From assembly GCA_000733355.1 (NCBI GenBank), contig JNVV01000005.1:1681132-1745131 (forward strand): a stretch of 64,000 nt of DNA, read 5' to 3'. Below are positions 32,638-44,924 of the stretch, piece after piece. The notes under the pieces were generated by a model that saw nothing but the letters and a program-made list of their open reading frames with translations, had not been told where the DNA came from and made no database searches. The stretch comes from Falciphora oryzae. Lineage: Eukaryota > Ascomycota > Sordariomycetes > Magnaporthales > Magnaporthaceae. The position numbers and the translations under genes are program-made. The stretch's first letter is position 1, and every line of letters starts with the position of its first letter.

Positions 32638-34389
32638 ATAATCTTTTTACGCTTTGCCCCCTGACGGAAGCCTTACTATTTTTTTTTTTAAGCTTTGGAA
32701 AGGCCCTGTTAGTCGGTACCCCCAAGCCCCAACTGTTGCCTTTTTTAGCGAATAAAACCTTGGGGCCATACCACAGACATTTTGACTGTTACCGGTGTTT
32801 TCGAACGGGTGAAAGCGAGAAGAATATATAGGAGGGTCGTTTTACCTTTTTAGTCGCTTTAGCGAAATTACGGGATTCCAAAGGAGGCAGGAAGATTTCC
32901 TTTGTACGTTTGGGACTTTTCGCTGCTTAGGAATATAGGGAACCGGACCCCCTCATTTCGTTTGTAACGACATTTCTTTCCCTACCAAGCGATTTTGGCA
33001 TGCCGGCCGTGGAATTAACGGAATCCCTTTTTTTGCCCAGCGATTCCGGTATACCTGCCGATACGATGCCGGCCTAATTTGAAAAAGCGGCCGGAAAAGC
33101 CCCCGAAGGCCCCTCCCGGTTTGCACCGGAAGAACGTTAAGATACCCTTATGCTTGACGATTAGGGGGCATTTATCCTTTATTTGGCACCCCCTTTTAAT
33201 ATGGCCTTCGAATAATAAGCCTTTATATCCGTGGGACGCTTTTAGGACCCTCCGGGCTGGATGACCGAAATCTAGCGGGAATTTATTAGTACGTACGAAG
33301 CAATTTCGGCCTTATCCCGAAGTGTGAGCTAGGAAATTTTCGCCGATCGGGAATAAATTCGCGAAATCGGGACCTATTACGACCGCATTACCTACGCGTA
33401 CTATACCGTCGTTTCTTTGTATAAGGAAGGCCTGATCGTTTCCGCCGACCAACAAAAGGCATTTCGGTAACGGATTATTGGAGAAAGCCAGGCATTTGCA
33501 TAACAAGTTTGGGTTACGGTTGCTACTTTGGCCGAAGAGCAATAGACCCGTTCGGAGGCCTTAATTTAGCTCCGGGATGTTATTCGGGCCCAATAAAACC
33601 ATTTGCAAAACTTATAAGCACGGCTTTCCACTTTCGAAAAGGGAGTTATTAATTGGGCCGCCGATAAGGATGCTTAAATCTAGGATTTCCTAACTAAGGA
33701 GCATGTTTCGTTTGAGGCCTTTACCGAAGCCGAACGACGCATATTAGCCTAAACTTACTAGCTTGTTAAGGATGCCGTACGGGAAAGCCGGCGGCTTATA
33801 GCATAAGGAAAACGGCCTAAAGCAGCTATTGTACTTTCGGCCTTGTAACGATCGTTTTAACAACCCGGATTAAACCGAAGCTTTCCTTAGGACGTACCCG
33901 TTCCTATTAAGGAAAATAGGGCCGAAGTTGATACCGATATATTTCCGTTTTCCGCTTTTAAACAAACAAGTTCGATGGCGCGGGAATAGATCGTCGGATC
34001 GAACGCCGGTTTGCTAGCCGCATAAATGGAAAGGATTTTAAGGGATTTACAAACCCGAGCAAACCAAGCCCGTATAAGTATTACGCCGGGACGGATATAG
34101 GGATAACCCGCTGGTAATCCGGACTTTTCGGACTTTTCGGAATCGGATGATAGCGATAATAATTTGCTACCGCGACCTTCTAACCGAAGGTTACGGCTGT
34201 TCCGATTACCTTTTCCGCCAAACGATAGGGTTTCGTAACCTTTTAGGGGAATTTCCTAAGGCACGGTTTTTATGGTCAACCCCGTGCAATTTAAAGCCCC
34301 TAGCGCTTTCGAAGGGGACCGCATTAAATTTAAAGATTGGTGGTTCGTGGTATAGGCTTATATGAACGCTTGCCTTTAAAGCTTTACGG

Positions 34390-35130
34390 GTGACCCGTAC
34401 CGTATTATTTGGGTCGGGTCCTTCCTAAAAGGAGCCGCTTTCCAATGGCATGTGGTTAGGGCACGTTTATTGGAATTTATGAACGTTTAAGATTTTTGGA
34501 AAGGATACGCTTCGTTGTTGGAGGAGCATTATAAGGACCTTAACGAGGAACGAACCGATGCTAAAAAGCTCCGGTTTCTAAAGTATAGCGGCGATATCGT
34601 CGGTTACTTAACGGAGTTAGGGTAGTATAATATTATTACCCGATGGACCGGTACGACCTTCCGGGATTTCGTCCGATCCTTGCTACCCGAGGGTATCGCC
34701 GATTTGGTATATGCCAATAAGGGTCGAATCTTTACGGACGACGCCGAATTCCTCGAAGTTTTCTAGGAGGCAGGGATTATTTACGAGCAAAAGCTCGCGG
34801 ATAGAGCTTCTATTAAAGCTTTGATGCAAGGAATAGGTTAAAAGGAAAAGGGAAAAGACGAGCCCGTTTCGAATTAGGAGCGTTCGAACGCGGGCCGTTG
34901 CCGCGGTAAGGGCTTTAAAGATAGGAACCCAAGTCTATTTTTAAGTTCCCGTTCCGGAAAGAAGGCTAATGATAAAAAGGCCGCCGATAAAAAGAACAAT
35001 ATTTGGATTACCACCAAATTGGCATTTGAAGGAATCGAATAACGCGATATCGACGTACGAAAGTTGGCTAAGGCCGATTGTTGGCGCTGCGGAAGAGAAG
35101 GGCACTACATTTTGGAATGCTACGTAAAAA
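34390..35130 (+). pseudogene. Ty3 gag relic with zinc knuckle
   Basis: A gag-like core (GAAFQWHV..., then EEHYKDLNEERTDAKKLRFLKYSGDI) is readable from about 34390 with stops between fragments. The knuckle CWRCGREGHYILEC at about 35079-35120 has the full C-x2-C-x4-H-x4-C spacing. Interspersed TAA/TAG codons break the frame. Confidence 0.75.
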
Positions 35131-35399
35131 AGGACACTAACGGCAAAGAGCTCCCTTCTATACTAGCAAAAACGGCCGGTTCCAAATCTATTTTTAAACG
35201 CCTTGCAACGGACGAATAGGAGGAATAGCCATAGGCAAAAAGGGCTAAAATCGCCGGCTTCGTTTCGGAAGCCCCGAGCGAACTACGAATTTTTGAACTA
35301 TCGGATTCGGAATCGGACGATAACTGTTGATAACCATCGACCGTCGCTATTGTACGAAGGCTTTTAACGGATAGGGAATTCGTAAGGCCAATCCTTCGC

Positions 35400-38300
35400 A
35401 TGTATATACGGGCGAAGGGCTCGAAAGAAATACTTGTCCGGGTTCTTTTAGACGGAGGTAGCGATACGAAGGTTATGTCGGATAAAATAGCTAAGCAATT
35501 TCCGGGTTACCTGGTTGATAGAGCTATCCCTCGCGTAATGACCTCCTTTTTAGGGAAAATCGAACTAGAGGCCGGAAAGTAACTAGTGGTTGACGTTACT
35601 TTCCGGTATAAAACGCACTATTTTACGGAAACGTTTGAAATTAGTTTTACGGATCTAGATTGCGATATTATCCTGCCTTTTGCATGGTAAAGGTAATACC
35701 TACCGTTGGGGTTATTGGATCGCGATTTTCGGGATATCCGGATGAATTCGAACAAATGCCGGAAGTGCAATAAGCCCCGGGCCCGGAAGCTATAGGACTT
35801 ACGGCCTTTAAAAGGCTTACGCTTTCGGGAGGATATGAAAACGGTCGAACCCGCAGTTATTGCGGCCATTAAGTACGGGCATGGTATTCCTTCCCTTAAG
35901 GAAATAGCTAAAGCAGATTCGGACGGTTTCGAATCGGTACTAGAGGAGTTTAGGGAGTTCCTTCCTATTATAACGGAAGCGGCCGCTACCCGTTTTCCCG
36001 ATTATTAGCCTTGGGACCACGAAATTTATTTAAAGGAAGGAGCCCAATTAACTTATGGCCCCCTATACCAAATGAGCCAAAGGGAGCTGGACGTTTTAAA
36101 GCTTTGGCTGGAAAAGTATGTGCGAACCGGCAAGGTTAGGCTATGCAAAATTGCTAACAGTTCGCCTTTTATGTTCGTAAAAAAAAAAAAACCCTTTCGA
36201 TCCTTTAAGGGTGGTGGTCGACTATAGGGACGTAAACGCTAAAACGATTTCGATTCGGTGCCTTATTCCGTTTATTACGGAACTTTAGGATCGATTTCGG
36301 AATGCCAAATGGAAAACGAAGATCGATTTTAAAACCGGGTTTAACCTAATTCGAATGAAAAAGGGTTACGAATGGTTTACAGCTTTCCGTTGTAAATACG
36401 GCGTTTTCGAGTTTACGGTTATGCCTATAGGCTTTATTAACGCCCCCGCTACCTTCTAAAGCATAATGAACCATATTTTTATGGATTTTATCGATGCCGG
36501 GCTCCTTGTGTATTTGGATGACCTTTTAATATACGCAAAGACTAAGGAATAATACGATAGTTTAGTAAAGGAGGTGCTTTGCCGCTTTACTAAATATAAC
36601 CTAGCCGTGGCCCCTCGCAAATGCGTTTGGGGGGTGCACGAGGTCGAATTCTTTGGTTACATAATAGAACCCGACGGTATCGCAATGTTTAAGGATAAAG
36701 TGGATGCTATTGTGCAATGGGAAGCCCCCAAATGCTTTAAGGACTCCCAATCCTTTATTAGCTTCGCCAACTTTTACAGAAGGTTTATTAAAGGGTTTTT
36801 TAAAATCGTTAGGCTTATAACGACGGCCAACGCCTTGCCTAAAAGCTAATGGCGATGGACCCCCGAGATGGACTAGGCCTTCGAAGCTTTTAAAGTCGCT
36901 TTCGTTTCGCTTCCGATATTCCGGCATTTCGACCCATTTTTTCCAGTACAAGTTGAAGTGGACGCTTCGGATTTTGCCTTTAAAGGGGTGTTATCCCAAA
37001 GGGACCCCGAAACCAATAAATTATACCCCGTTGCTTTCTATTTACGTAAAATGTCGCCCGCCGAAATCAACTATAAAATCCACGATAAGGAACTTTTGGC
37101 GGTCGTTAACTGCTTCGTTAGGTGGAAGCATTACCTCGAAGGGGCAAAGCACCGGATAAAGGTTTATACGGATTACCGGAACCTCGAATATTTCCTAACG
37201 GCCAAAGTTTTTAATCGAAAGCAAGTTAAATGGGCACAACAGCTGGCTGGTTATTGGTTTATAATTAACTACCGGTTAGGAAAGCAAAATAAAAAGGCCG
37301 ATGTGCTGTCGAAATTACCCTAGCATAAGCTTAAGAAAGGGGGGAGTAAGGATTAGCCGATTACGACGATCCTATAAAAAAAATACTTCCCAGCAAAAAT
37401 TTCGGCCTTGGAAGGATAAGGAAATAACCTTATGGAAAAAGCTTTACCGTAAGGAGCACCTTTTTTTCTCTTATCCCTAAGCCGGCTTTGCAGTATTTTA
37501 GTCCTAAAGTGGGCTACGGAATTTATTAACAAAGTTAAACAAGCTGGTATATCGGATCCCGATTACTAAAGCCGTTTCCGGAAGCCCGAAAAGGGTGAAA
37601 AAGTTGAGGATGGCCTTTTTTATTATAAAAAAAAATTGTGGGTGCCAACGGAAGCTTTGCAAAAGGAAGTCCTTAAGTCCGAATATGATATAAAAGTCGT
37701 TGGATATATGGGTATGGATAAAACCTTCGAATTAATTATTCGGCATTTTTAGTGGCCCAATATCGAAATAAAAGTTCGGGAATACGTAAGGGGATGTTTG
37801 AAGTGCTAACGTAATAAGGCTTTAAAGCATGCCCCTTTTGAACCCCTATAACCTATGGAACTGCATTACTAGCCCTAAAAGACGGTAGCTATGGACTTTA
37901 TTACGGACCTCCCTTTAAGCGATGGGTGCGATTTAATTTGGGTAATGGTAGACCCTTTTACTAAGATGGCGCATTTCGTCCCTTTTAAAGTCGAGGGTAA
38001 AAAATCGGATGACCTTATCCGCATTTTCGCTAAAAAATACTGGCGATTGCACGGTGTGCCTTTGGATATTATTTTTGATAAAAATTCCAAATTTACGAGC
38101 TACTTATGGAAAGATTTCTTCCGTTTGGTAGGTATTAAATTAAAAATAAGCATTGCTTTTTATTCCTAAACGGATGGATAAACCGAAAGGTTTAACCAAA
38201 GCTTGGAGGCCTACTTAAGGTTTTTCGTAAATTATAAAATGACCAATTGGGTCGAACTATTACCTACGGCGGAATTTGCCTATAATAATATATTTTCGGC

Positions 38301-38985
38301 AAGTACTTCCATTACTCCCTTTTTCGCTAACTACGGGTACCACCCAATTTCCAATAATCCCCTTTTCTTAGGACGAGTACGCAATTTAGCAAGCTAATTT
38401 TACCGGCATTGGATGACCCAAGTGCACGAAGAAGCCAAATAATACCTTGAGAAAGCCCGGGAACGAATGAAGTATTGGGCCGATAAAAGGAGAAGCCCTT
38501 CGCCGGTTTTTACCGAAGGACAGTTCGTTATGTTAAATGCCCGGTATATAAAGACCCGTCGCCTCGCTAAGAAACTTGATGCCAAAATGCTTGGGCCTTT
38601 CCGGATCTTTAAGGTTATTTTTCCTACGGCGGTACGATTGGCCCTGCTTAAAACTTGGAAAATCCATAACGTTTTCCACGTATCCCTTATCGAACCCTAC
38701 CGCTCTGGCATTTAAGCACGACCTGACCTTAACCAGGTATTGCGGGAGGCCCTTTCGGTTATAGGAGATTTCGTTGTAAAAAAAGGTTATGGATTTTATA
38801 GATATAGGCGGGAAGGTTCGTTACTTTGTCCGATGGGAAAATTACCTACGAAAAAAGGACTAAACGTAAGAACCTTGGGAGCATTTCGATACCAACGGGT
38901 TTAAGCAATACGTTGTTGCTTTTTATCGGTTTAACCCCGATAAGCTTAAGGACCCCCGCGTGCTACAAGATATAGGCACAGCCGC
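35400..38985 (+). pseudogene. Ty3 pol relic: protease, RT, RNase H, integrase, chromodomain
   Basis: The protease has a VLLDGGSDTKVMS motif near 35440-35480. The reverse transcriptase has VYLDDLLIYA near 36510-36540, the YxDD active site. RNase H is open at 36958-37323, with DASDFAFKGVLSQ and DKELLAVV. The integrase has MDFITDLP and FTKMAHFVPF near 37891-37990. The C-terminus at about 38805-38945 matches a chromodomain (VRYFVRWENY...EPWEHFD...FYRFNPDK). Stops interrupt most segments. Confidence 0.8.
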
Positions 38986-39041
38986 ATCCCTTAAGCGGGC
39001 TTTAAAAGGTTTCGAAACGCGCCCTAGGAAGAGGAGGATAG

Positions 39042-39326
39042 TGTCATACGGAAGAACCTGTGGACTCACCTAATCGGCCCCACAGAAGGTCCGGGAACCG
39101 GTATAGGTGCCCAACGGCCCCGAGGCCCAAAGGCCGAAGGCCGGAGGGGCAGTGTGAATTATGTATTCAATACTTCGCACGGATTACAGGGTGGTTTATA
39201 TAAACCCTGCCATCTCCTATGTCCTCCAGGAAAGATTCCTTCTTCCTCAAGCATCTCTTGAGCCCATAGAAAGATTATCTGCAATATAGAGATCCTTCTC
39301 CAAGCCGTCTTTGACCCCTTGTTACA
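39042..39326 (+). repeat. 3' LTR of the chromodomain Ty3 element
   Basis: This is 285 bp and less C-to-T mutated than the 5' LTR. It is followed by the gaatt target duplication and then by the remainder of Fot1/pogo copy 2. Confidence 0.9.
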
Positions 39327-40456
39327 GAATTCGACCTTAGTTACGTAATTAACGTACGACTTTATTAAATCCTCGATTTATTAACCGTACGCCTTTTTTA
39401 TTAGGCTAAAGCACTTAACGTTAAGCGGTTAAAAAAAAATAAAACGAATACGGAGGCATGCAAAACGTAATAATGTTATATTCCTAGCAATAAAGTTCGA
39501 AATCCGTTAAATAGTAGCTTTCGTATCCGTTTAGCACTAATAAACAATAGGACCCCGTAAAACGAGCTGCAATGTGTTTATTAAAATACCGGATCCATTC
39601 CAAACCGAGCTCGTTCGTAATCCACTTATTAGCGCTTATTGCGATAATTTAATTGCGTAAAAGGTCGGTTTCCGAATACCAATTAGCTAAATGGTACTGC
39701 CTTTTAACGATAATAAAAAGGGAAATCGCCTAACCGTAATAATTAACCCTTTGGATAATTATAACCTATTCCCGGTTGCTAAACTGGATTAGCTTTATTT
39801 TATTTCGCTTTTTTAACGTTGTAATAACTATAACGGCCGCGATTATGCCTATAAAAAAGCCGGTTTCGTCGAAATTGTAAATGTCGTTATTTTAAATGCT
39901 ATATTTGGCTATAGTATTCCGCATAAGGTCGAACTACGCAAAAACAAGCTTAGGATTTTCGCATTTGGCCCTTTAATAGTTGTATTTTCAAATCTAGCGC
40001 GTGCCGAGCTTTACGCGGCGTTTAACGAAGTTCGCGACCCAGTTTTTGCCAACGGCGCGCGCGTCGCGTTTGGCGAGCAATCGGTTGGCTATATTTTTAA
40101 CACCAGAAGGCCGGGGAGGAAATGCGCGAGAATCCAACTTAAGTATGTATTTAATAAGCGCCTCCTTTTCGGATTCCGTTAATTTCCGTAATTTGGGTAT
40201 TATATCGCGTCGAGCAGGTTGGCCGTGTTTCCGACGCGCTAAAGTCGAATTCGCGACCGAGTAGATTTTCGCAGCTTCCCGCATGCTTAGTTTTGGGTTG
40301 GATTGCAAAGCTTGAAGGGCAAGCATTACCCGGCTTTCGTCGCTTTTGTTTAACATTTTGTTTGGTAAAGGAATCGGTTGCTAAAGATGATGCGTCGCGT
40401 TGTCGCGTGTTTTGTCCCACTCGTTTGTGTGTCCCACTCACTTGTGAACCACGTTA

Positions 40457-42029
40457 TGGAAAAAACAAAAAACACCCTTAGTAACAAACACGCCCTTATA
40501 TATCAGTTTAACCCTAACTTCTTACGCGTACAGCGTATGCCGTTGCGGTAGCCTAGCGCGGCTGAACGCTTGTGTCGAAGCCATTAAGCTTTTCGGCTCG
40601 AAGTTCTAACTCCGCGCTCTGATGGCGAGGCTAAGTTGTGCGTTTTCCATTTGTTTAGCATCAACATCTCGCACCCCAGATGTTTGGTCTCACTTCAGCC
40701 GCAGCGACAGGGTCAGCATCGCGGGACAGAGCCCGAGACCAACTGGGGATCCCGCACTGCATCCAAGCGGGAAAATTGGACTTTTTCCGGGTTGACGGTG
40801 AATCTTACACGAGACTCTTTCCACGCGCGGCGCGAGCACCTGTTCAGATGTGCTCGAAGCCGAGGTGCACTATAACAAATCTAATTAAATAAAACCGGCC
40901 CCCGAAATGGCACATCCTTCTCCTGGCACTGCTCCGTCCCCTCCCAAGGAGTAGGAGCGTGAAAACCTGGCACAGCACAGACCAGGCAACGGAGGATCAG
41001 ACAATGTGCGTGGAAGGTGCCCCACTGGGATGGCTGAGCACATTTGATGCCATCGTAAGGCAGTACGATGCGAAGGGCCGACATGACTCCCATCTTGAGA
41101 ACGGCGATATGCTTTGGAGCTGTGCTCCTGGTCTGGGCCGGAGATATGGCAAGATGCCTTGTACTCGCCAAGGGGCTCATCCAACGGCCGCAGGTTGAGC
41201 AGCGCGTCGCCGCCCCACGACACGGGAGATCAGCCACGCACAGAACATCAGTCGCAAGCGACTGTCCGGGGGGTTCGGCGCGGTCGATGTCGCCCTCCCG
41301 AGAGCCATGATGCGAGAAGTCCTGGAGAACAAAAGCACGCGATGTCAGAGCTGCCGAGAAGGCGAGGCGACCGCATGGAGTGGAGTCCCGCAACCTCAAC
41401 AACAGCCGAAACTGACGGTGGCCAGCTACGGCACAAGCGTCTACGACACCGCCCACGGAGTAATCTTCCGGCTGGAGCACAACGCCGACAAGCTCGAGGA
41501 GACTGGAGCAGACACGGCGGCGGGCGACCAGCAACAGCGTCGCGACCGGGCGCGGCTGGCGCGTCGCTCAAGCTGGAGACGGAGCCGAAGGTCTACAAGA
41601 CGGCCGGCCCGCGGCAAACCCGTCGGTGCGAAACGCACCCGCGACGACGAGACCGAGCCATGGACGGCGACTCGCCGGTCCTGCGCAGGAATCCCCCGCC
41701 CTTCGACCCCCCACAACCTTGCATTTGCCGGTTCGGGCCGATGCGCGCTTGGCGACGGCACTGGCGACATTGCGTGCGTCCAGGTGGACTCTGAGCAAGG
41801 AGAGGGCAAGGCTTGTCCCATCAAAGGACACAATCTTGCAAGCTTGTGCCCGCCTCACAGGCCAAGACTACAACAAAATGCAACGCTGGCACGGGTGGGT
41901 GCTGTAGGGTGGGAGGTATAGAGACGCAACGATGATGGTTTAATAAAATATGGCGCTCCATCGTACAAGCAACAAAATATTTGTCCCGATTACCCGCCCT
42001 GTGCCACTTCCACGTTCGCATAGGCCGAA
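40457..42029. other. 1.6 kb with no supportable gene
   Basis: It begins with a hAT-like end (about 40458-40494) also seen near 29918-29950. From about 40900 GC content rises and long overlapping frames exist on both strands (40881-41534 minus; 41114-41794 and 41307-41921 plus), but none has a recognised motif and they mask one another. An unrecognised host gene cannot be excluded. Confidence 0.4.
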
Positions 42030-43592
42030 TTATGGCACTCTCCAGCCCGTCACGACATCGAACAATGTGTCTGTTGCACCGACGTTTCCGGGGAAAACAA
42101 TATAAGGGATTCCGGCCCACTTCGACTCCGGCTCGTCGCACCTCCATAGCGGCACGCCCGCAGCGGCCTGGCCTACGATCTCGGCTCGCTTGAACCGAAG
42201 GCCCTTTGTTGCCATATCGGACGACGTGATTCCTCCCTGTTGGGGGGAGATGTTAACGAAAGATGTTCCCCTAGTTGCGGGTAGGCAGGTGTGTGGGAGA
42301 GGCAGATAAACCTTTGCGATAACGTATCTTGGCCTTGTCTTCAGGTTAACCAGGAACGACACCAGCGCCGCGGCAACCGTGGACCCGATATCCAAACTCC
42401 TTGCGGCGTCTGATCCGACAACCAGCTTCCTGCTGGTCATGACAAGCACGTCCTGGCCCCTCGTGATCTCCTTCTCGGCCCGCTCGATCGCCCTCTTGAC
42501 CTCGCCCGAAACGCCCTCGCCCAGATCGCCACCCGACGCGTCCTTCTCCTCCAGCAGCTTCTCAACATCCAGCACGATCGCCGTCAGCGCATCCCCACTC
42601 CTCCTCGTTAGCGCCTCGAGCTGCGCCGTCGTCTTGGGCACGTACGAGCCGGCAATCACCAAGCCGCCCGCGTCCTTGGTAAACTTCAGCTGTGCCGCCG
42701 AGATGGGCGGGATGGGCGAGATGCCCAGCCGCGACGACACGAACGCCGCGCCCGTCCGGAAGAGGTATCTCCGGCCCTGCTCCGCAGCCCTTAGTAGCGC
42801 CAGCACAACGACGTCCACGTCCTCCTCGGCCGCCGCGTTGACGACGGCCACGCTGCCCTTGGATAGGGACAGGAGCTTCTTCAAGACCCGGTCCACGCCG
42901 TCTTGGGCGCGGATCTCGGAAGCCAACTCCAGGCTAGCGACGCGGTCGCGCGGGACGGCGGCGGCGCTCTTCTCGACGACGTACTCGCGCAAATTCGAGT
43001 TTGCGTAGCCAAAGGTTGCGTCGCGCGCAAAGGGCGTCTGCGCCGCGGGGACCAGCGTCTTCCCGTCTTCTGACGCGACGTAGTGGACGTCATCGAGGGT
43101 GTAGCGGCCGCCCTGCAGGAAAAAGGGGCACAGCAGGGTGGCGTCGGCCTCTCCCAGGACCTCGGACGCGACGTCGCACTCGAGCGGGAAGTGCCCCCGC
43201 AGCGTCGAGTCGCCGCGCAAGACGACCTCGAAGGACACGCCGGCGTCGGCGGCGGCGGCCTTGAGGTTGGTGCAGATCTCGCGGATCAGCGCCCGCGCCG
43301 GGCCCGGGTGCAGGGCGCGGCTGTTGGTCAGGATGAAGAAGCCGGAGCCGGGGGCGGTGCGCCGGAACTCGGCGGCGAGGGTGGTCTGGTCCCACACGGC
43401 CAGGACGGGGATGCCGTGGCAGGTCTGGGTGCCGGTCGGGTCGTCGTCCAGGCCGACCAGGATGGGGATCTTGGAGCCACCTGATGCGAGGACCTTGCGG
43501 ATCTCGGCGCGTGGGTTGGTTGTTGTCAGGGGTGGGAGCGCCGCCAGGGTGCTGGCTAGGTCCAGGGGCGGGGGGTCGCTGGGTGACGCCAT
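42030..43592 (-). CDS. Four-carbon acid sugar kinase family protein (DUF1537), one intron
   Basis: The predicted product has 495 residues after removal of an intron at 42237-42311. That intron is 75 bp (GTTTAT...CGTTAAC...CAACAG), a multiple of three, so it reads through as 25 extra codons. The N-terminal substrate-binding domain has DDDPTGTQ at 49-56 and LRGDSTLRGH at 125-134. The C-terminal nucleotide-binding domain, restored by splicing, reads YVIAK-GGITSSDMATKGL and ends with PYIVFPGNVGATDTLFD. Characterised bacterial members phosphorylate 3-oxo-tetronate or threonate-type acids for entry into central metabolism; the fungal substrate is unknown. The ATG at 43592 is preferred over an in-frame ATG at 43721. 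No aldolase or dehydrogenase partner is adjacent. Confidence 0.85.
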   Translation of the reverse strand: MASPSDPPPLDLASTLAALPPLTTTNPRAEIRKVLASGGSKIPILVGLDDDPTGTQTCHGIPVLAVWDQTTLAAEFRRTAPGSGFFILTNSRALHPGPARALIREICTNLKAAAADAGVSFEVVLRGDSTLRGHFPLECDVASEVLGEADATLLCPFFLQGGRYTLDDVHYVASEDGKTLVPAAQTPFARDATFGYANSNLREYVVEKSAAAVPRDRVASLELASEIRAQDGVDRVLKKLLSLSKGSVAVVNAAAEEDVDVVVLALLRAAEQGRRYLFRTGAAFVSSRLGISPIPPISAAQLKFTKDAGGLVIAGSYVPKTTAQLEALTRRSGDALTAIVLDVEKLLEEKDASGGDLGEGVSGEVKRAIERAEKEITRGQDVLVMTSRKLVVGSDAARSLDIGSTVAAALVSFLVNLKTRPRYVIAKVYLPLPHTCLPATRGTSFVNISPQQGGITSSDMATKGLRFKRAEIVGQAAAGVPLWRCDEPESKWAGIPYIVFPGNVGATDTLFDVVTGWRVP

Positions 43593-44924
43593 CTTGGTTG
43601 CAGGTGCGGGGTGGATTTTGGGGTGCCTGGGAGAAGGGTTACAGCTGCACCATCCGGTTGCAACGGGACTGTTCTGATGGGGGTTTCCTGGGGGTGCAAA
43701 GGAGTAGAATAGGTGATTCAACGGCTCCGATGAAGTTTAAGTCGTGTCACGAGAGTCGGCATCACGCTGGGAGCCGGAGGTCCACGCGGACTTCTCGCCG
43801 AAATCGCTCGCAGCCACCGAAGCCCGGAAAACTGTGGGGCCGCGCCGACAGTACTCCATGGTGCAGCCGGATTGTTTTGACTTCTTTGGTTTTCGTTGTT
43901 CTTCTGCTTTTTTCTGGACTAGCTTTCTGTTCTTCGCGATGCTTTTGTTGTATTTTCGGGTTGGCTAGTCTGTCCTTAGCCTTCCATGGACGATTTAACG
44001 TATCTGGGGCAGCCCCGACAATGCGTACTCAACCGTATGGGAAACGGCTCGGCAGGCACTCCACTGTGCCAAAGGAGATCCAGGCCGCGGAGTTGCCAGT
44101 CAACTCGTCCGCCGACATGCCGGAGACGGACGCAGTCTAAGAGATTTGCTGCAAATTTGCGATATGCGAGGGATGAGCTGACGTTTACAGAGCAGAGTAG
44201 CTCACGCTGGCACCAGATAGCGGGCCAGTCAGGATGATAACCGACGCGATGGCGCGAGCAACATGGAAAAGACAATGCGTGGGGAAGACATGGTTGGCGC
44301 GGATTTGGGCTCAAACCCGCCCGCTATTTCCCAGCTTGGGGTATCGTCCAGGTGGCTGCCAGCGAGCTGGCGCAACCGAACGCCGATCTGCAGGCTCCCA
44401 AGCCGAACCCCGGACGGCCAAGGTGCGGAGATGTGGTCGTCGACGGTGGGCACTGGAGACGACTACACTGCTGAGATCAGTCGTCATTTGTGGGACGGGA
44501 TTTGTCCAGCTTGGCTGGCAGGACGCCCAGGTGCTGAAACCCGGCGCACCACTCGGTTTTATTGAAGCTTCCCCCAAGCCCAGCAATCCATCGCAGTTAA
44601 GACTCCACTACCGCCCTTTGACGCGTTTGGCTCCTGGGCCTTGGAGAAATATCCCTAATCTCACGGGTCCCCTCGCACATCTCCCTCACACGTTGACAAT
44701 CCCGCCGAATCTTGCCAATGCTCCTCCCTGTCCCCATGGGGTAGCATGGTTGGTCCTCGACTAGAAGGAAGCTTGCCCGCTCCCACCTACAGAGTAGTAG
44801 TGCATGCCGCCCTCGGGCTTCATATCTCGGATGGCGGATATAAAACCTGCGCGGCCGCCCGCCACATTGCCAGCGGCCGTTCCCTTTGACCAACCTGTAT
44901 TACCGAGCAGGAACATCAACAGCC
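43593..44924. other. Divergent intergenic region
   Basis: These 1.3 kb lie between the minus-strand kinase gene and the plus-strand transporter gene. Frames on both strands overlap and have no domain. Confidence 0.5.

Larger units (their letters stand above)
32352..39326 (+). mobile_element. Full-length chromodomain Ty3/Gypsy retrotransposon (6975 bp)
   Basis: LTRs of 286 and 285 bp start tgtca(c/t)acggaag and end ttgttaca. The target duplication is a perfect gaatt (32347-32351 and 39327-39331). Internal order is gag with zinc knuckle, protease, reverse transcriptase, RNase H, integrase and chromodomain, that of Ty3 chromoviruses. A gaagaggaggatag tract precedes the 3' LTR. All frames carry stops. 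Confidence 0.9.
31720..40356 (-). pseudogene. Fot1/pogo transposase, split by a Ty3 insertion
   Basis: The N-terminal 120 codons (40356-39994) are open. They carry both helix-turn-helix motifs (SMREAAKIYSVANSTLARRKHG and GKNWVANFVKRR). The DDE part continues leftward to 39332, breaks at the Ty3 target site, and resumes from 32346 to about 31720 with the C-terminal segments. In-frame stops occur in the DDE part in addition to the insertion. This copy retains CAA at the codon that is TAA in copy 1. Confidence 0.8.
31613..40454 (-). mobile_element. Fot1/pogo copy 2, split by a Ty3 element
   Basis: The outer ends acgtagtttataaat... (31613) and ...ttgtgaaccacgt (40454) are flanked by TA. Excising the nested Ty3 element (32352-39326) and one 5-bp target copy leaves 1862 bp, against 1861 bp for copy 1, and joins the two transposase halves. 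The orientation is opposite to copy 1. Confidence 0.9.

Noticed and set aside
40540..40620. Possible tRNA-like or snoRNA-like fold
   Set aside because: A GC-rich hairpin-like stretch exists, but no acceptor stem, T-loop consensus or convincing C/D boxes could be assembled.
40881..41921. Possible gene on either strand (217, 226 and 204 residues)
   Set aside because: The frames overlap each other on both strands, have Arg/Ala-rich low-complexity content and match no motif I know. An expressed gene cannot be fully excluded.
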